Positions 8,620 through 16,724 of a stretch of DNA of 64,000 nt are shown one piece after another; within the stretch, counting starts at the first letter, position 1, and each line of letters opens with the position of its first letter. Source of the DNA: PALSA-693 sp963702305. GTDB taxonomy: Bacteria; Actinomycetota; Acidimicrobiia; Acidimicrobiales; Palsa-688. The translations under genes and the position numbers were made by a program. The notes under the pieces are model-generated. The model made no database searches. It was not told the DNA's origin and was given only the letters and a program-made list of their open reading frames with translations. The stretch spans positions 62,001-126,000 of the forward strand of contig CAVPBX010000011.1 in assembly GCA_963702305.1 (NCBI GenBank). Reading direction: 5' to 3'.

Positions 8620-9764
8620 CGGAGCTGGACCGCCAACTGCTCGCCGCCCCCCAGGAGGCCCACGCCAAGGTCGAGATCTACTCGGGGGTCGCCCGGCTGG
8701 CCCGCACCGTCTGGGCCAGCGAGGTCAAGCAGGCCGGGAGCCGGCCGACGACCGCCATCGTGTGGTGCCATCCCACCGCCAACTTCCTCGGCCACTACGC
8801 CCTGCCCGGGCTGGCGGAACGGGGCTTCGGCGCTGTCGGTCTCACCACTCGCTACGTCGGCAACGACACCAGCCTCATCATGGAGAACTGCCTGCTGGAC
8901 ATGGGATCGATGGTGGCCCATCTCCGCCGCCTCGGCTACGACAAGGTCGTCCTCGTGGGCAACTCCGGCGGGGCGTCCATCGTCCCCTACTACCAGGCCC
9001 AGGCCGTGGCGCCGACGGTGACCGCCCCCCCGGGCGGCGGTCCCGACCTGACGGTCGCGGGCTTGGTACCCGCCGACGGGATTGCCATGTTCAACGCCCA
9101 CCCGTCCCGGGCCCGGCTGTGCACAGAGTGGATCGACCCGGCCATCGTGGACGAGCACCAGCCCTTCGAGCGGGACGCCTCGCTCGACATGTACGACCGG
9201 CGCAACGGCCCACCGTATTCGGCCGAGTTCGTCGAGCGCTACCGCGACGCCCAGCGAGCCCGCAACCGGCGGATCTCCGCGTGGGCCGAAGGCATGCTGC
9301 ACACGGTCGGCTCGCCGCAGCATTTCCCAGAGGGCCTGGAGGATCTGGCCTTCACCGTCCAGGGCACGACGGCCGACCTCCGTTTTCTCGACGGCACCAT
9401 CGACCCGAGCGACCGGGAGATCGGCGTGTCGTTGTGGGGTCCGCCGGCCGTCGCCAACTACCTGCCCGCCGGGATCGGCCGCTGCTCGACCCTGCGGTCC
9501 TGGATCAACCAGTGGTCGCTCGACCACACGCTGGGCGATTCGTTGCGATGGCTGCCGGAGATCGCCCATCCGGTCTGGGTCGGCGTGGGCACCGCCGACC
9601 CGGTGGTCACGCCCCAGATGGCCGAGCAGATGTACGAGGCGGCCGGAGCGTCGACCGAACGGGTGCTGGCCAAGTTCAAAGGCGGGACCCACTACTTCGA
9701 GGGCCAGCCCGAGATTCTGGCCGAAGCGCTCGACGCCCTGGCGGCTTGGGCCGAGCAGCTCTGA
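8616..9764 (+). CDS. Alpha/beta-hydrolase-like protein
   Basis: A 382-residue protein with an alpha/beta hydrolase core. The strand IVWCHPTANFLGHYALPGLAE is followed by a nucleophile elbow of GxSxG type (VLVGNSGGAS, about residues 109-118). The acid and base are plausibly in VWVGVGTADPVVT (Asp) and FKGGTHYF (His), the usual order. Together these suggest a working esterase, thioesterase or C-C hydrolase. A roughly 130-residue insertion between elbow and acid makes it longer than ordinary family members. It closes the operon and is followed at once by a strong hairpin. No secretion signal is seen, so it should be cytoplasmic. Confidence 0.75.
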   Translation: MTELDRQLLAAPQEAHAKVEIYSGVARLARTVWASEVKQAGSRPTTAIVWCHPTANFLGHYALPGLAERGFGAVGLTTRYVGNDTSLIMENCLLDMGSMVAHLRRLGYDKVVLVGNSGGASIVPYYQAQAVAPTVTAPPGGGPDLTVAGLVPADGIAMFNAHPSRARLCTEWIDPAIVDEHQPFERDASLDMYDRRNGPPYSAEFVERYRDAQRARNRRISAWAEGMLHTVGSPQHFPEGLEDLAFTVQGTTADLRFLDGTIDPSDREIGVSLWGPPAVANYLPAGIGRCSTLRSWINQWSLDHTLGDSLRWLPEIAHPVWVGVGTADPVVTPQMAEQMYEAAGASTERVLAKFKGGTHYFEGQPEILAEALDALAAWAEQL

Positions 9765-9765
9765 T

Positions 9766-9807
9766 CGCCGGGGCGGCCGGCGCCCCACCAGCCCCACCGC
9801 CCCGGCG
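9766..9807 (+). terminator. Strong GC hairpin after the hydrolase gene
   Basis: CGCCGGGGCGG (9766-9776) and CCGCCCCGGCG (9797-9807) form a perfect 11-bp stem with a 20-base loop. It starts two bases after the stop codon. No U-tract follows, which is common for actinobacterial hairpin terminators. It separates the LLM operon from the SDR gene. Confidence 0.6.
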
Positions 9808-9896
9808 GCCCGACGTAGCCGGGGTGGCCCGGACCACTGGCGACCCCCGCCGCGGCCGTGCCATTGTCTACCGTCCCCACGGACGAGGAGGCGCAC

Positions 9897-10817
9897 ATGG
9901 GATTGCTGGATGGCAAGGTCGCGCTCGTGACCGGCTCGGGGCACGGGATCGGTCGGGGGCACGCCCTCGAACTCGGCAAGCAGGGCGCCAAGGTGGTGGT
10001 CAACGACCTGGGCAGCTCCGCCGCCGGCGAGGGTCAGGGCCGGGACGCCGACCGGGTCGTCGAGATCATCAGCAAGGCGGGGGGCGAAGCCGTCGCCGAC
10101 TACGGCGACGTGGGTGACGAAGCGCAGGCGGCAGCCATGGTGGCCAAGGCGGTCGAGACCTGGGGCCGGCTCGACATCGTCGTCAACAACGCCGGCATCG
10201 TCCGCGACCGGGCGGTGTGGAACATGGAGGTCGACGACTTCGACCTGGTGATGCGGGTGCACGTGCGGGGCACGTGGCTGGTCTCGCGGGCCGCGGCCCG
10301 GCATTGGAGGGAGCGGGCCAAGCAGAACGGGGGCCCGGTGGGTGGGCGCTTGATCAACACCGTTTCGGGCGCTGGGCTGCTCGGCAACTTCGGGCAGACC
10401 AACTACGCCACGGCCAAGGCCGCCATCATGGGTCTGACCTTGACTCTGAGCCTGGAGCTGGCCGGCATTGGGGTCACCGTCAACGCCATCGGCCCCGGTG
10501 CCGTGACCCGGCTGTCGGCCGGAGTGAGCGGCGTCGAGGCGGTCAAAGAACCCGATGAGTACGACCCCGAGGAGTTCGATCCCCTCAACCCGGCCATGAG
10601 CGCACCGGTCGTCGCCTGGCTGGCCAGCGACCAAGCCGCCTACGTCAGCGGCCAGTGCATCCGGGCCATGCGCAGCCAGATCCACCTGATGCACGGCTGG
10701 ACCGAAGCGGTGTCGATCGACAACGGCGGCGCTTACTGGGACGCAGCCAAGCTGGGCCGGCGCATGGACGCCGAGGTCTTTCGGACCCGGGCACCGGGAC
10801 TGACTCTCGGCGGTTAG
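9897..10817 (+). CDS. SDR oxidoreductase, 3-hydroxyacyl-CoA dehydrogenase-like
   Basis: A 306-residue short-chain dehydrogenase. The cofactor site VTGSGHGIGRG lies at residues 10-20, NNAG is present, the catalytic Ser is in NTVSGAG and the Tyr/Lys in NYATAKAA. The acidic VVNDLG after strand 2 suggests NAD over NADP. Its C-terminal extension and overall pattern resemble the dehydrogenase domain of bacterial and peroxisomal multifunctional beta-oxidation enzymes. A close relative lies at 45736-46635. ATG 9897 is chosen for its GAGGAGG ribosome site; an upstream start would add a short unconserved tail. It is convergent with the ligase at 10859. Confidence 0.9.
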   Translation: MGLLDGKVALVTGSGHGIGRGHALELGKQGAKVVVNDLGSSAAGEGQGRDADRVVEIISKAGGEAVADYGDVGDEAQAAAMVAKAVETWGRLDIVVNNAGIVRDRAVWNMEVDDFDLVMRVHVRGTWLVSRAAARHWRERAKQNGGPVGGRLINTVSGAGLLGNFGQTNYATAKAAIMGLTLTLSLELAGIGVTVNAIGPGAVTRLSAGVSGVEAVKEPDEYDPEEFDPLNPAMSAPVVAWLASDQAAYVSGQCIRAMRSQIHLMHGWTEAVSIDNGGAYWDAAKLGRRMDAEVFRTRAPGLTLGG

Positions 10818-10858
10818 GCCCTCGGCGGTTAGGCCCTCGGCGGCTGGCGCCGGCGCCA
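10806..10858. repeat. 15-bp tandem repeat spanning the SDR stop codon, plus palindrome
   Basis: CTCGGCGGTTAGGCC is repeated at 10806-10820 and 10821-10835, with a decayed third copy at 10836-10850. The first copy contains the SDR stop codon, so the repeat duplicates the stop. A perfect 14-bp palindrome TGGCGCCGGCGCCA (10845-10858) follows and touches the convergent ligase stop; it may terminate both genes. Confidence 0.7.
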
Positions 10859-12358
10859 TCAGGTCACGGCGCGGAGGGCCAGCTTGTCGACCTTCATCAT
10901 CGAGGTGAACGGCAGGGCCTCCACCAGCTCCAGCCGGTCGGGCGCCTTGTAGTCGGCCAGCCGCTCCTGGCACCAGGCCCGCAGCTCGTCGAGGGTCGGC
11001 GGCTCGGCCCCGGGCGCCACCACCACATAGGCGACGCCGATCTCGCCGAGCACGGGAGCGGGGGCGCCGACGACCGCGGCCTGGGCGACCGCCGGGTGCT
11101 CGGTCAGGACGTTCTCGACTTGGAGGGGGTGCACGTTGTAGCCACCGCGGATGTACATGTCGCCCATCCGTCCCGCCAGCACCAGGTTGCCGTCAGTGTC
11201 CATGTGGCCCAGATCGCTGCTGCGCAGCCACCCCTCGGGGTTGAGCACCTCGGCGGTCAGCTCCGGCTCCTGCCAATAGCCGCGCATGACGCAACCGCCC
11301 CGTACGTGGATGCGCCCGACCGTCCCATCGGGCACGGGCGCGCCCTGCTCGTCGCGAATGGCGACCTCGATGCCGGCCTGGGGCCGGCCGACCGTTCGGT
11401 AGAGGACCTCGGGCCGATCGCCCGGCTCGGTCCCGGTGATCGACGGCGACTCGGTCATGGCGTAGCGCACCACGAGCGGGCAGCCGCACCGTTCGACGAC
11501 GCGGGCCACCAGCTCCGGCGGCGCCGGCGCGGTCGCGGCCACGCCGAGCCGGAGGGCGCCGAGATCCGCGCGGTCGAGTCCGGGCTGCTCCAGGAGCTTC
11601 TCCCACTGGGCCGGGGCGCCGCCGGCCACGGTGATGCGCTCATCGATCATGAGGCGGAGCATGTCGGCGGCGCGCCACGGGGTGGGGCTGATCACCACCG
11701 TGGTCGCCCAGGCCAGCTGCTCCCACAGCTTGACCATGTAGCCGGCATGGGCGAACGGCGTTGAGACCAGCCGGCGGTCGAATGGCGCCGTCATGACGCC
11801 GGCGGTCGTCACCGCCGCCCGCAGGTTGTCGTGGTCAAACCACGCCCCTTTGGGCAGCCCGGTGGTGCCGCTGGTCCAGACGATGACGGCCGGGTCGGCG
11901 GGGCTCCCGTGGTGGCGGCAGTCGCCGAGCGGCGGTCCGGCGCCGGCCGCGGCCAGCTCGTCCGGGTCGAGCGTGGCGAGTCCAGGCGGCAGACCGGCGG
12001 GCGGGCCCCCGCGGGGCACCACGGCCAGGACCGGCCGGCATCGCTCGGCGATGGCAGTCACCTCCCGGCGCCCCAGGCGGACGTTGCATCCGGTGGCCAC
12101 CGCGCCCATCCGGGCGATGGCCGCGAAGGCCACCGCGTAGTCGATGGACGGGGGCAGCATGATGGCCACCACGTCACCGGGCCGGACACCTCGCTCGACC
12201 AGCGCCGCGGCCACGCCGTCCGCGGCGCCCAGCCACTCGGCGAAGGTGACCCGCCGGCCGGCCTCGACGTAGGCCGGCACCTCGGCCAACTGGCCGGCGG
12301 CGGCGTCGATGGCATCAGCAAGCGTGGCGAAGCTCCCCCGAAGCGGCGGCTCGGCCAC
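10859..12358 (-). CDS. AMP-forming acyl-CoA ligase
   Basis: A 499-residue ANL-superfamily ligase. The P-loop is VWTSGTTGLPKG; YAMTESPSI is the substrate/AMP motif, WLRSSDLGHMDTDG the adenylate-binding Asp motif and RMGDMYIRGGYNV the hinge. The final lysine motif is altered: the usual NxxGK is LPFTSMMKVDKLAL, keeping a lysine. Transcription comes from the thiolase-like gene four bases upstream, so the two are one operon. Members of this branch activate bulky cyclic or aromatic acids, but the substrate here is not determined. Confidence 0.9.
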   Translation of the reverse strand: MAEPPLRGSFATLADAIDAAAGQLAEVPAYVEAGRRVTFAEWLGAADGVAAALVERGVRPGDVVAIMLPPSIDYAVAFAAIARMGAVATGCNVRLGRREVTAIAERCRPVLAVVPRGGPPAGLPPGLATLDPDELAAAGAGPPLGDCRHHGSPADPAVIVWTSGTTGLPKGAWFDHDNLRAAVTTAGVMTAPFDRRLVSTPFAHAGYMVKLWEQLAWATTVVISPTPWRAADMLRLMIDERITVAGGAPAQWEKLLEQPGLDRADLGALRLGVAATAPAPPELVARVVERCGCPLVVRYAMTESPSITGTEPGDRPEVLYRTVGRPQAGIEVAIRDEQGAPVPDGTVGRIHVRGGCVMRGYWQEPELTAEVLNPEGWLRSSDLGHMDTDGNLVLAGRMGDMYIRGGYNVHPLQVENVLTEHPAVAQAAVVGAPAPVLGEIGVAYVVVAPGAEPPTLDELRAWCQERLADYKAPDRLELVEALPFTSMMKVDKLALRAVT

Positions 12359-12362
12359 CCGG

Positions 12363-13511
12363 CTAGTCCGTCCCGAGGATCACGGTGCCGCTGCTACAGA
12401 ACCAGCCGCCGGTGCCACTCACGCACGCCAGTCGGGCGTCGGGGATCTGCCGGGGCCCGGCTTCGCCGCGCAGCTGGCGGACCGCCTCCACCAGGAGAAA
12501 GAGGCCCCGTTGGCCGGGATGGCAGGCGCTCAGCCCTCCACCGTCGGTGTTGGTCGGCAGGGCGCCGCCGACTCGCAGCTTGCCGTCCTCGACGAAGGGG
12601 CCGCCTTCGCCCTTGGCACAGAAGCCGAGATCCTCGAGCGTGATCAGGAGCATGTAGGTGAACGCGTCGTAGAGCTGGCAGACGTCGATGTCGGCGGGGG
12701 TGACGCCGGCCCGTTCGAACGCCAGCTTTCCCGACACCTGCGCCGGGCCGCTGGTGAAGTCCTCCCATTGGCCCATCGACACGTGCGAGGCGTGCTCGCC
12801 CGCCCCCAGGACCCAGACCGGTTGGCCCGGGAGGTCGGCCACCCGGTCTTCGGCCACCAGCACCGCGGCCGCGCCCCCGTCGGAGCGGAGGCAGCACTGC
12901 AGGGCGGTAAAGGGATCGGCGATCATGCGGCTGCCCAGCACCTCGTCGATGGTGAGCGGACTCTGCACCTGGGCATCCGGGTTGAGGCCGGCGTTGTACC
13001 GGGCCGATACCGCGATCTCGGCCAGCTGCTCGAGGGTCGTGCCGTACTGCTGCATGTGCCGGCGGGCCGCCATGGCGTACTTGGAGATCAGGGTGATCCC
13101 GTACGGCGCCTCCCACTGCTGGGGACCGCGCGAACCCCAGTCCAGGTTGGCGGTGCGCAGGCCGGCGCGCAGGTCGCTGCGCGCCGTCGACCCGTACGTC
13201 ACCAGGATGACATCGGCCCGGCCCTCAGCGATGGCATCGGTGGCGTGGGCTGCCATGACTTCCCACGCCGCGCCGCCGACGGCCGTCGAGTCCATCCAGC
13301 GGGGACGCAGACCGAGGTACTCGGCCACGTCGACCGGCTGCAGGGTGCCCAGCCCGGTCGACGCGAACCCGTCGACGTCCCGCGGGGTGAGGTTGGCCTC
13401 GGCCAGGGCCCGCCGCGACGACTGGGCGGCCAGGGCATACGGCGTCGCACCCTCCGCCTTGCCGTTGCGGCCGGCCAGTCCCACCCCGGCGATCGCCACC
13501 CGCCTGCTCAA
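12363..13511 (-). CDS. Thiolase-fold protein, Ltp2/SCP-x-like (possible retro-aldolase)
   Basis: A 382-residue thiolase-superfamily protein of the lipid-transfer/SCP-x group. Two things argue against ordinary thiolysis. The segment that should hold the nucleophilic cysteine reads STAVGGAAWEV (residues 75-85), with no Cys. The conserved CQLYDAFTY keeps the tyrosine used by steroid side-chain aldolases such as Ltp2. SACHPGQRGL and CVSGTGGW near the end are the usual C-terminal loops. Ltp2 enzymes normally pair with a DUF35 protein, and none is encoded next to it here. A TTG start at 13511 with GAGG seven bases upstream is chosen. It leads the operon with the ligase and diverges from the P450. 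Confidence 0.8.
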   Translation of the reverse strand: MSRRVAIAGVGLAGRNGKAEGATPYALAAQSSRRALAEANLTPRDVDGFASTGLGTLQPVDVAEYLGLRPRWMDSTAVGGAAWEVMAAHATDAIAEGRADVILVTYGSTARSDLRAGLRTANLDWGSRGPQQWEAPYGITLISKYAMAARRHMQQYGTTLEQLAEIAVSARYNAGLNPDAQVQSPLTIDEVLGSRMIADPFTALQCCLRSDGGAAAVLVAEDRVADLPGQPVWVLGAGEHASHVSMGQWEDFTSGPAQVSGKLAFERAGVTPADIDVCQLYDAFTYMLLITLEDLGFCAKGEGGPFVEDGKLRVGGALPTNTDGGGLSACHPGQRGLFLLVEAVRQLRGEAGPRQIPDARLACVSGTGGWFCSSGTVILGTD

Positions 13512-13564
13512 GGTTGCGCCTCGACCATCTTGTCGTTGTCCTTTCGTCCGACGACAATGTAGCC

Positions 13565-14842
13565 ATGACCGAGTGTCCCGTCGCCGAGGGCTACGACCTG
13601 CTGGACCCGGACGTGGTCGCCAATCCCTACCCCCGTTTGGAGCACTGGCGGTCGGAGGCTCCCGTGTTCTACCTGCCGGGCATCGACCACTACGTCATCA
13701 CCCGCTACGCCGACATCGAGCGGGTACTGCTCGACCGGGATACCTGGTCGGCGGCGAACGCCTCATCGCCGTTGACACCCGTCTGCCCCGCCGCCCAGGA
13801 GGTGCTCAGCTCCGGTTTCGAGCGGGTACCGACCCTCAACAATTCCGATCCGCCCCGGCACGGGCCGATGCGGAAGTCCGTCCTGACGGTCATGAACCCG
13901 CGCCGGCTGAAGGCCCTCGAGCCGGTCCTGCGGGACTACGCCACCGGCCTGGTCGAAGCCCTGCAGCCACACCCGGTCGTCGATCTGGTGGAGTCCTTCT
14001 CCTTCCCGTTCCCGGGTTTCGCCGCCTTCAGCCTGCTCGGGTTTCCGGCCGGCGACACGGACATGCTCAAGGACTGGAGCCGCAACCGCGTCCTGTTGAC
14101 GTACGGCCGGTTGCCGGAAGACCAGCAGGTCGCCACGGCGCGCGACGTGCTCGCCATGTGGAACTACGTCAAGTCGTTCGTGGCCGGGCGCTGGGCCCAA
14201 CCCGTCGACGACCTGACCAGCGACCTCGTCCGGTTGTCGCACGAGAAGCCCGACCAGGTCAACCAATTCGACATCGTCAACATCGTGTACTCGATGGCGC
14301 TGGCCGGCCACGAGACGACGTGCAACACCATCGGCAACGGGGTACTCGCCCTGCTGCGAGACCGCGACCAGTGGCAGCGTCTCATCGACGACCCATCCCT
14401 GATCGAGAACACGGTCGAAGAGATCCTCCGCTACGACGGCCCGGTCCTCTACCACCGGCGGATCGCCAAGGTCGACACCGAGGTCGACGGCGTGCCCATC
14501 CCGGCCGGGGCCAAGGTGATGATGGCGTTCGCGTCGGCTGACCACGACCCGGCGCAGTTCGGTGAGGACGCCGACCGCTTCCGGGTGGATCGCCAGGACG
14601 CCGAACTGCACCTGTCGTTCGGCAAGGGACCGCACCTCTGCCTCGGCGCTCCTCTGGGTCGACTGGAAACCCGGATCGCCCTGGAGTTGCTGACCACGAT
14701 GACCCCGGACCTGGAGTTGGTACCCGGCCAGGAGATCCCGTACAGCCCGAACGCGCTCTTCCGGGGGCCGACCCTGCTGCTCGTCGCCCCCCGCGGAGTC
14801 CGTCACGCCGAGCAAACGGGCGCCCTCCCGCTCGTCTCGTGA
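13565..14842 (+). CDS. Cytochrome P450
   Basis: A 425-residue soluble bacterial P450 monooxygenase. The I-helix oxygen-activation motif is LAGHETTCN, the K-helix ExxR lies in EEILRYDGP, and the heme loop FGKGPHLCLG gives Cys359 as the thiolate ligand. There is no membrane anchor, as expected for actinobacterial P450s, which take electrons from small iron-sulfur proteins. ATG 13565 starts the conserved MTECPVAEGYDLLDP; upstream in-frame codons overlap the divergent promoter region. It overlaps the next gene by four bases (GTGA), so that small cysteine protein is made with it. The substrate is probably a terpenoid or steroid-like acid (inference). Confidence 0.95.
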   Translation: MTECPVAEGYDLLDPDVVANPYPRLEHWRSEAPVFYLPGIDHYVITRYADIERVLLDRDTWSAANASSPLTPVCPAAQEVLSSGFERVPTLNNSDPPRHGPMRKSVLTVMNPRRLKALEPVLRDYATGLVEALQPHPVVDLVESFSFPFPGFAAFSLLGFPAGDTDMLKDWSRNRVLLTYGRLPEDQQVATARDVLAMWNYVKSFVAGRWAQPVDDLTSDLVRLSHEKPDQVNQFDIVNIVYSMALAGHETTCNTIGNGVLALLRDRDQWQRLIDDPSLIENTVEEILRYDGPVLYHRRIAKVDTEVDGVPIPAGAKVMMAFASADHDPAQFGEDADRFRVDRQDAELHLSFGKGPHLCLGAPLGRLETRIALELLTTMTPDLELVPGQEIPYSPNALFRGPTLLLVAPRGVRHAEQTGALPLVS

Positions 14843-15057
14843 CCGAACCGGACGTCGACGAGGTTCGCTTCGCGGCGGCGCAGCGGGTGGTGAAGGTGGC
14901 CGCCCTGCGGTCGACTCCGGTCGACGAGGACAGTTGCAGCACCTGCCTCTACTACCTCGAGCCAGGAGAGGGCTTGTCCTTTTGCTGGCAGGAGAAGGTG
15001 CAGATCCTCGTCGGCGCCAGCTGGTGGTGCCATTTCTGGGAGATGCGGGACGAGTAA
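14839..15057 (+). CDS. Small four-cysteine protein, HiPIP-like spacing, coupled to P450
   Basis: A 72-residue protein whose GTG start overlaps the P450 stop. Four cysteines (C33, C36, C49, C64) are spaced C-x2-C-x12-C-x14-C and the last sits in WWCHFW. That layout resembles high-potential iron-sulfur proteins (C-x2-C-x14-16-C-x13-C with WCxxW) and the HiPIP-like small subunits of some glycyl-radical enzymes. It does not resemble the ferredoxin that usually follows an actinobacterial P450. There is no signal peptide, whereas true HiPIPs are exported. A cytoplasmic iron-sulfur electron donor for the P450 is a reasonable hypothesis; a zinc-binding structural protein is the alternative. Confidence 0.75.
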   Translation: MTEPDVDEVRFAAAQRVVKVAALRSTPVDEDSCSTCLYYLEPGEGLSFCWQEKVQILVGASWWCHFWEMRDE

Positions 15058-15074
15058 GGGCGTCGGCGCAGCCG

Positions 15075-16676
15075 CTAGACGGCGGGGAGCCGGCGCCCCT
15101 TCGTCACCCGGGCGCGCAGCTCATCCTTGAGCACCTTGCCGGTGGCGTTGACCGGCAGGGCGTCGACGATCTCGACGACGTGGGGGACCTTGAAGTTGGC
15201 CAGCTGCACCCGGGCGTAGGCGATGACGTCGTCCCGGGTGAGGTGTTGGCCCGGACCGGGCACCACGAACGCCGCGCCTACCTCGCCGAGGCGGTCGTCG
15301 GGCACACCCACGACCGCCACCTGGCTGATCTGCTCGCAGGCCGACAGGGCGTTCTCCACCTCGGCCGGCGCCACGTTGAAGCCGCCGGTGATGTAGATGT
15401 CCTTTTTCCGGTCGGTGATGCGCACGTACCGGTCGGCGTCGACCGTCCCGACGTCACCCGTATGCAACCAGCCGTCGGTGAACGCCGCGGCGGTGGCGTC
15501 GGGGTCGCCGTAGTACCCGCTCATGTGGGTGTAGCCCCGGACCAGCAGTTCGCCTTCGGTGCCGAGGGGTGCGTCGTCGCCCGCCTCATCGACCACCTTG
15601 ACCTCGAGCCCGTCGAGCACGCGTCCGACCGTGGTGGCGACGAGCTCGGGCGGGTCATCGGGCTGGCTGATGGAGACGATGGCATGATTTTCGGTCAAGC
15701 CGTAGCCGTTAAGGATGGTCTCGACCCCGAGCTCGCGCTTGAGCCGGCGCACCAGCTCCACCGGCACGAAGGCGCCACCGATGATCACGGACCGGAGGGA
15801 GGTCAGGTCGAACTCCGATCGCCGAGGATGGTCGAGTAAAGGCCAGAACATGGTCGGCGAACCGGGCATGTGAGTGATGCGGTGGCGGTCGATCATCGCC
15901 ATAACGGTGGGACCGTCGAAGACCGCAACCGGGAAGGTGGTGGCTCCCGTCCGGAGGTCCACCGTCCAGCCTGCCTTGTAGCCGAAGCAGTGGAAGAACG
16001 GCAGCACGATGAGGACCCGATCGGATTCGGTGACGCCGAACGACGAATTGAAGGCCTGATAGGCCCGCAAGCTGGCGCCATGGCGGAGCATCACGCCCTT
16101 CGGGAACCCGGTCGTCCCTGACGTGAAGATGACGTCCGAGACATCGTCGGCTCCCAATCGGGCGATGCGGTCCAGCACCTCGCCGGGCCCGACCGGCGCA
16201 CCCAGGCCGAGAAAGGCGTCCCATTCAGGACGCGACCGCTGACCCGGGCCGGGGAGCAGGATGGGATCGGCGACGGCTCGCAGCGATGGGGCGTCCGCCC
16301 GCAGACCGTCCAGCTGGTGCCCGCTCAGAAAGCCATCATCGACGACGAGGTCGCGGGCGTCGACCTTCTCCAGGACGTACGCCACCTCGCGGCTCTTGAA
16401 GCGGGTGTTGACCGGCACCAACCAGGCGCCGGTCGCCAAGATGCCGAGAGCCGAGCAGATCCACGCCGCCGAGTTGGGCGCCCACAGTGCCACCCGATCG
16501 CCCGGCTGGACACCTCTGGCGATCAGCGACGCTCCGACCGCCAGCATCCCGTCGCGGACGCCGGTGAAGCTGAGGGTGATGTCACCGTCGACGACCGCGG
16601 TCGCCCCGCCGAACCGCTCGCTGCTGGCGAGGGCCACGGCCGGAATCGTCGTCACCGGCGGATCATCGTGTTCCAA
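15075..16676 (-). CDS. Acyl-CoA ligase, FadD3-like
   Basis: A 533-residue AMP-forming ligase with P-loop IFTSGTTGFPKG, NGYGLTENHAIVS, WLHTGDVGTVDADRY, the hinge DRKKDIYITGGFN and the catalytic Lys in LPVNATGKVLKDEL. The pattern around FFHCFGYKAGW and GSPTMFWPLL resembles FadD3, which activates the last two rings of steroids; that assignment is tentative. A paralogue lies at 39403-41007. TTG 16676 is chosen because AGGGGAGGT precedes it by eight bases. It follows the CoA-transferase-like gene by 48 bases on the same strand and is convergent with the small cysteine gene. Confidence 0.9.
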   Translation of the reverse strand: MEHDDPPVTTIPAVALASSERFGGATAVVDGDITLSFTGVRDGMLAVGASLIARGVQPGDRVALWAPNSAAWICSALGILATGAWLVPVNTRFKSREVAYVLEKVDARDLVVDDGFLSGHQLDGLRADAPSLRAVADPILLPGPGQRSRPEWDAFLGLGAPVGPGEVLDRIARLGADDVSDVIFTSGTTGFPKGVMLRHGASLRAYQAFNSSFGVTESDRVLIVLPFFHCFGYKAGWTVDLRTGATTFPVAVFDGPTVMAMIDRHRITHMPGSPTMFWPLLDHPRRSEFDLTSLRSVIIGGAFVPVELVRRLKRELGVETILNGYGLTENHAIVSISQPDDPPELVATTVGRVLDGLEVKVVDEAGDDAPLGTEGELLVRGYTHMSGYYGDPDATAAAFTDGWLHTGDVGTVDADRYVRITDRKKDIYITGGFNVAPAEVENALSACEQISQVAVVGVPDDRLGEVGAAFVVPGPGQHLTRDDVIAYARVQLANFKVPHVVEIVDALPVNATGKVLKDELRARVTKGRRLPAV

Positions 16677-16724
16677 CGCCTCTACCTCCCCTAGTGGCAG
16701 ACAGGATCGGCACCATGCCGACCG

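Noticed and set aside
8762..10117. A 451-codon plus-strand frame inside the hydrolase and SDR genes
   Set aside because: Its product is an Arg/Gly/Pro-rich shadow, it crosses the hairpin after the hydrolase, and the other frame has clear family motifs.
12688..14541. A 617-codon plus-strand frame across the thiolase-like gene and the P450
   Set aside because: It is antisense to the thiolase-like protein and out of frame with the P450; the product is low-complexity.
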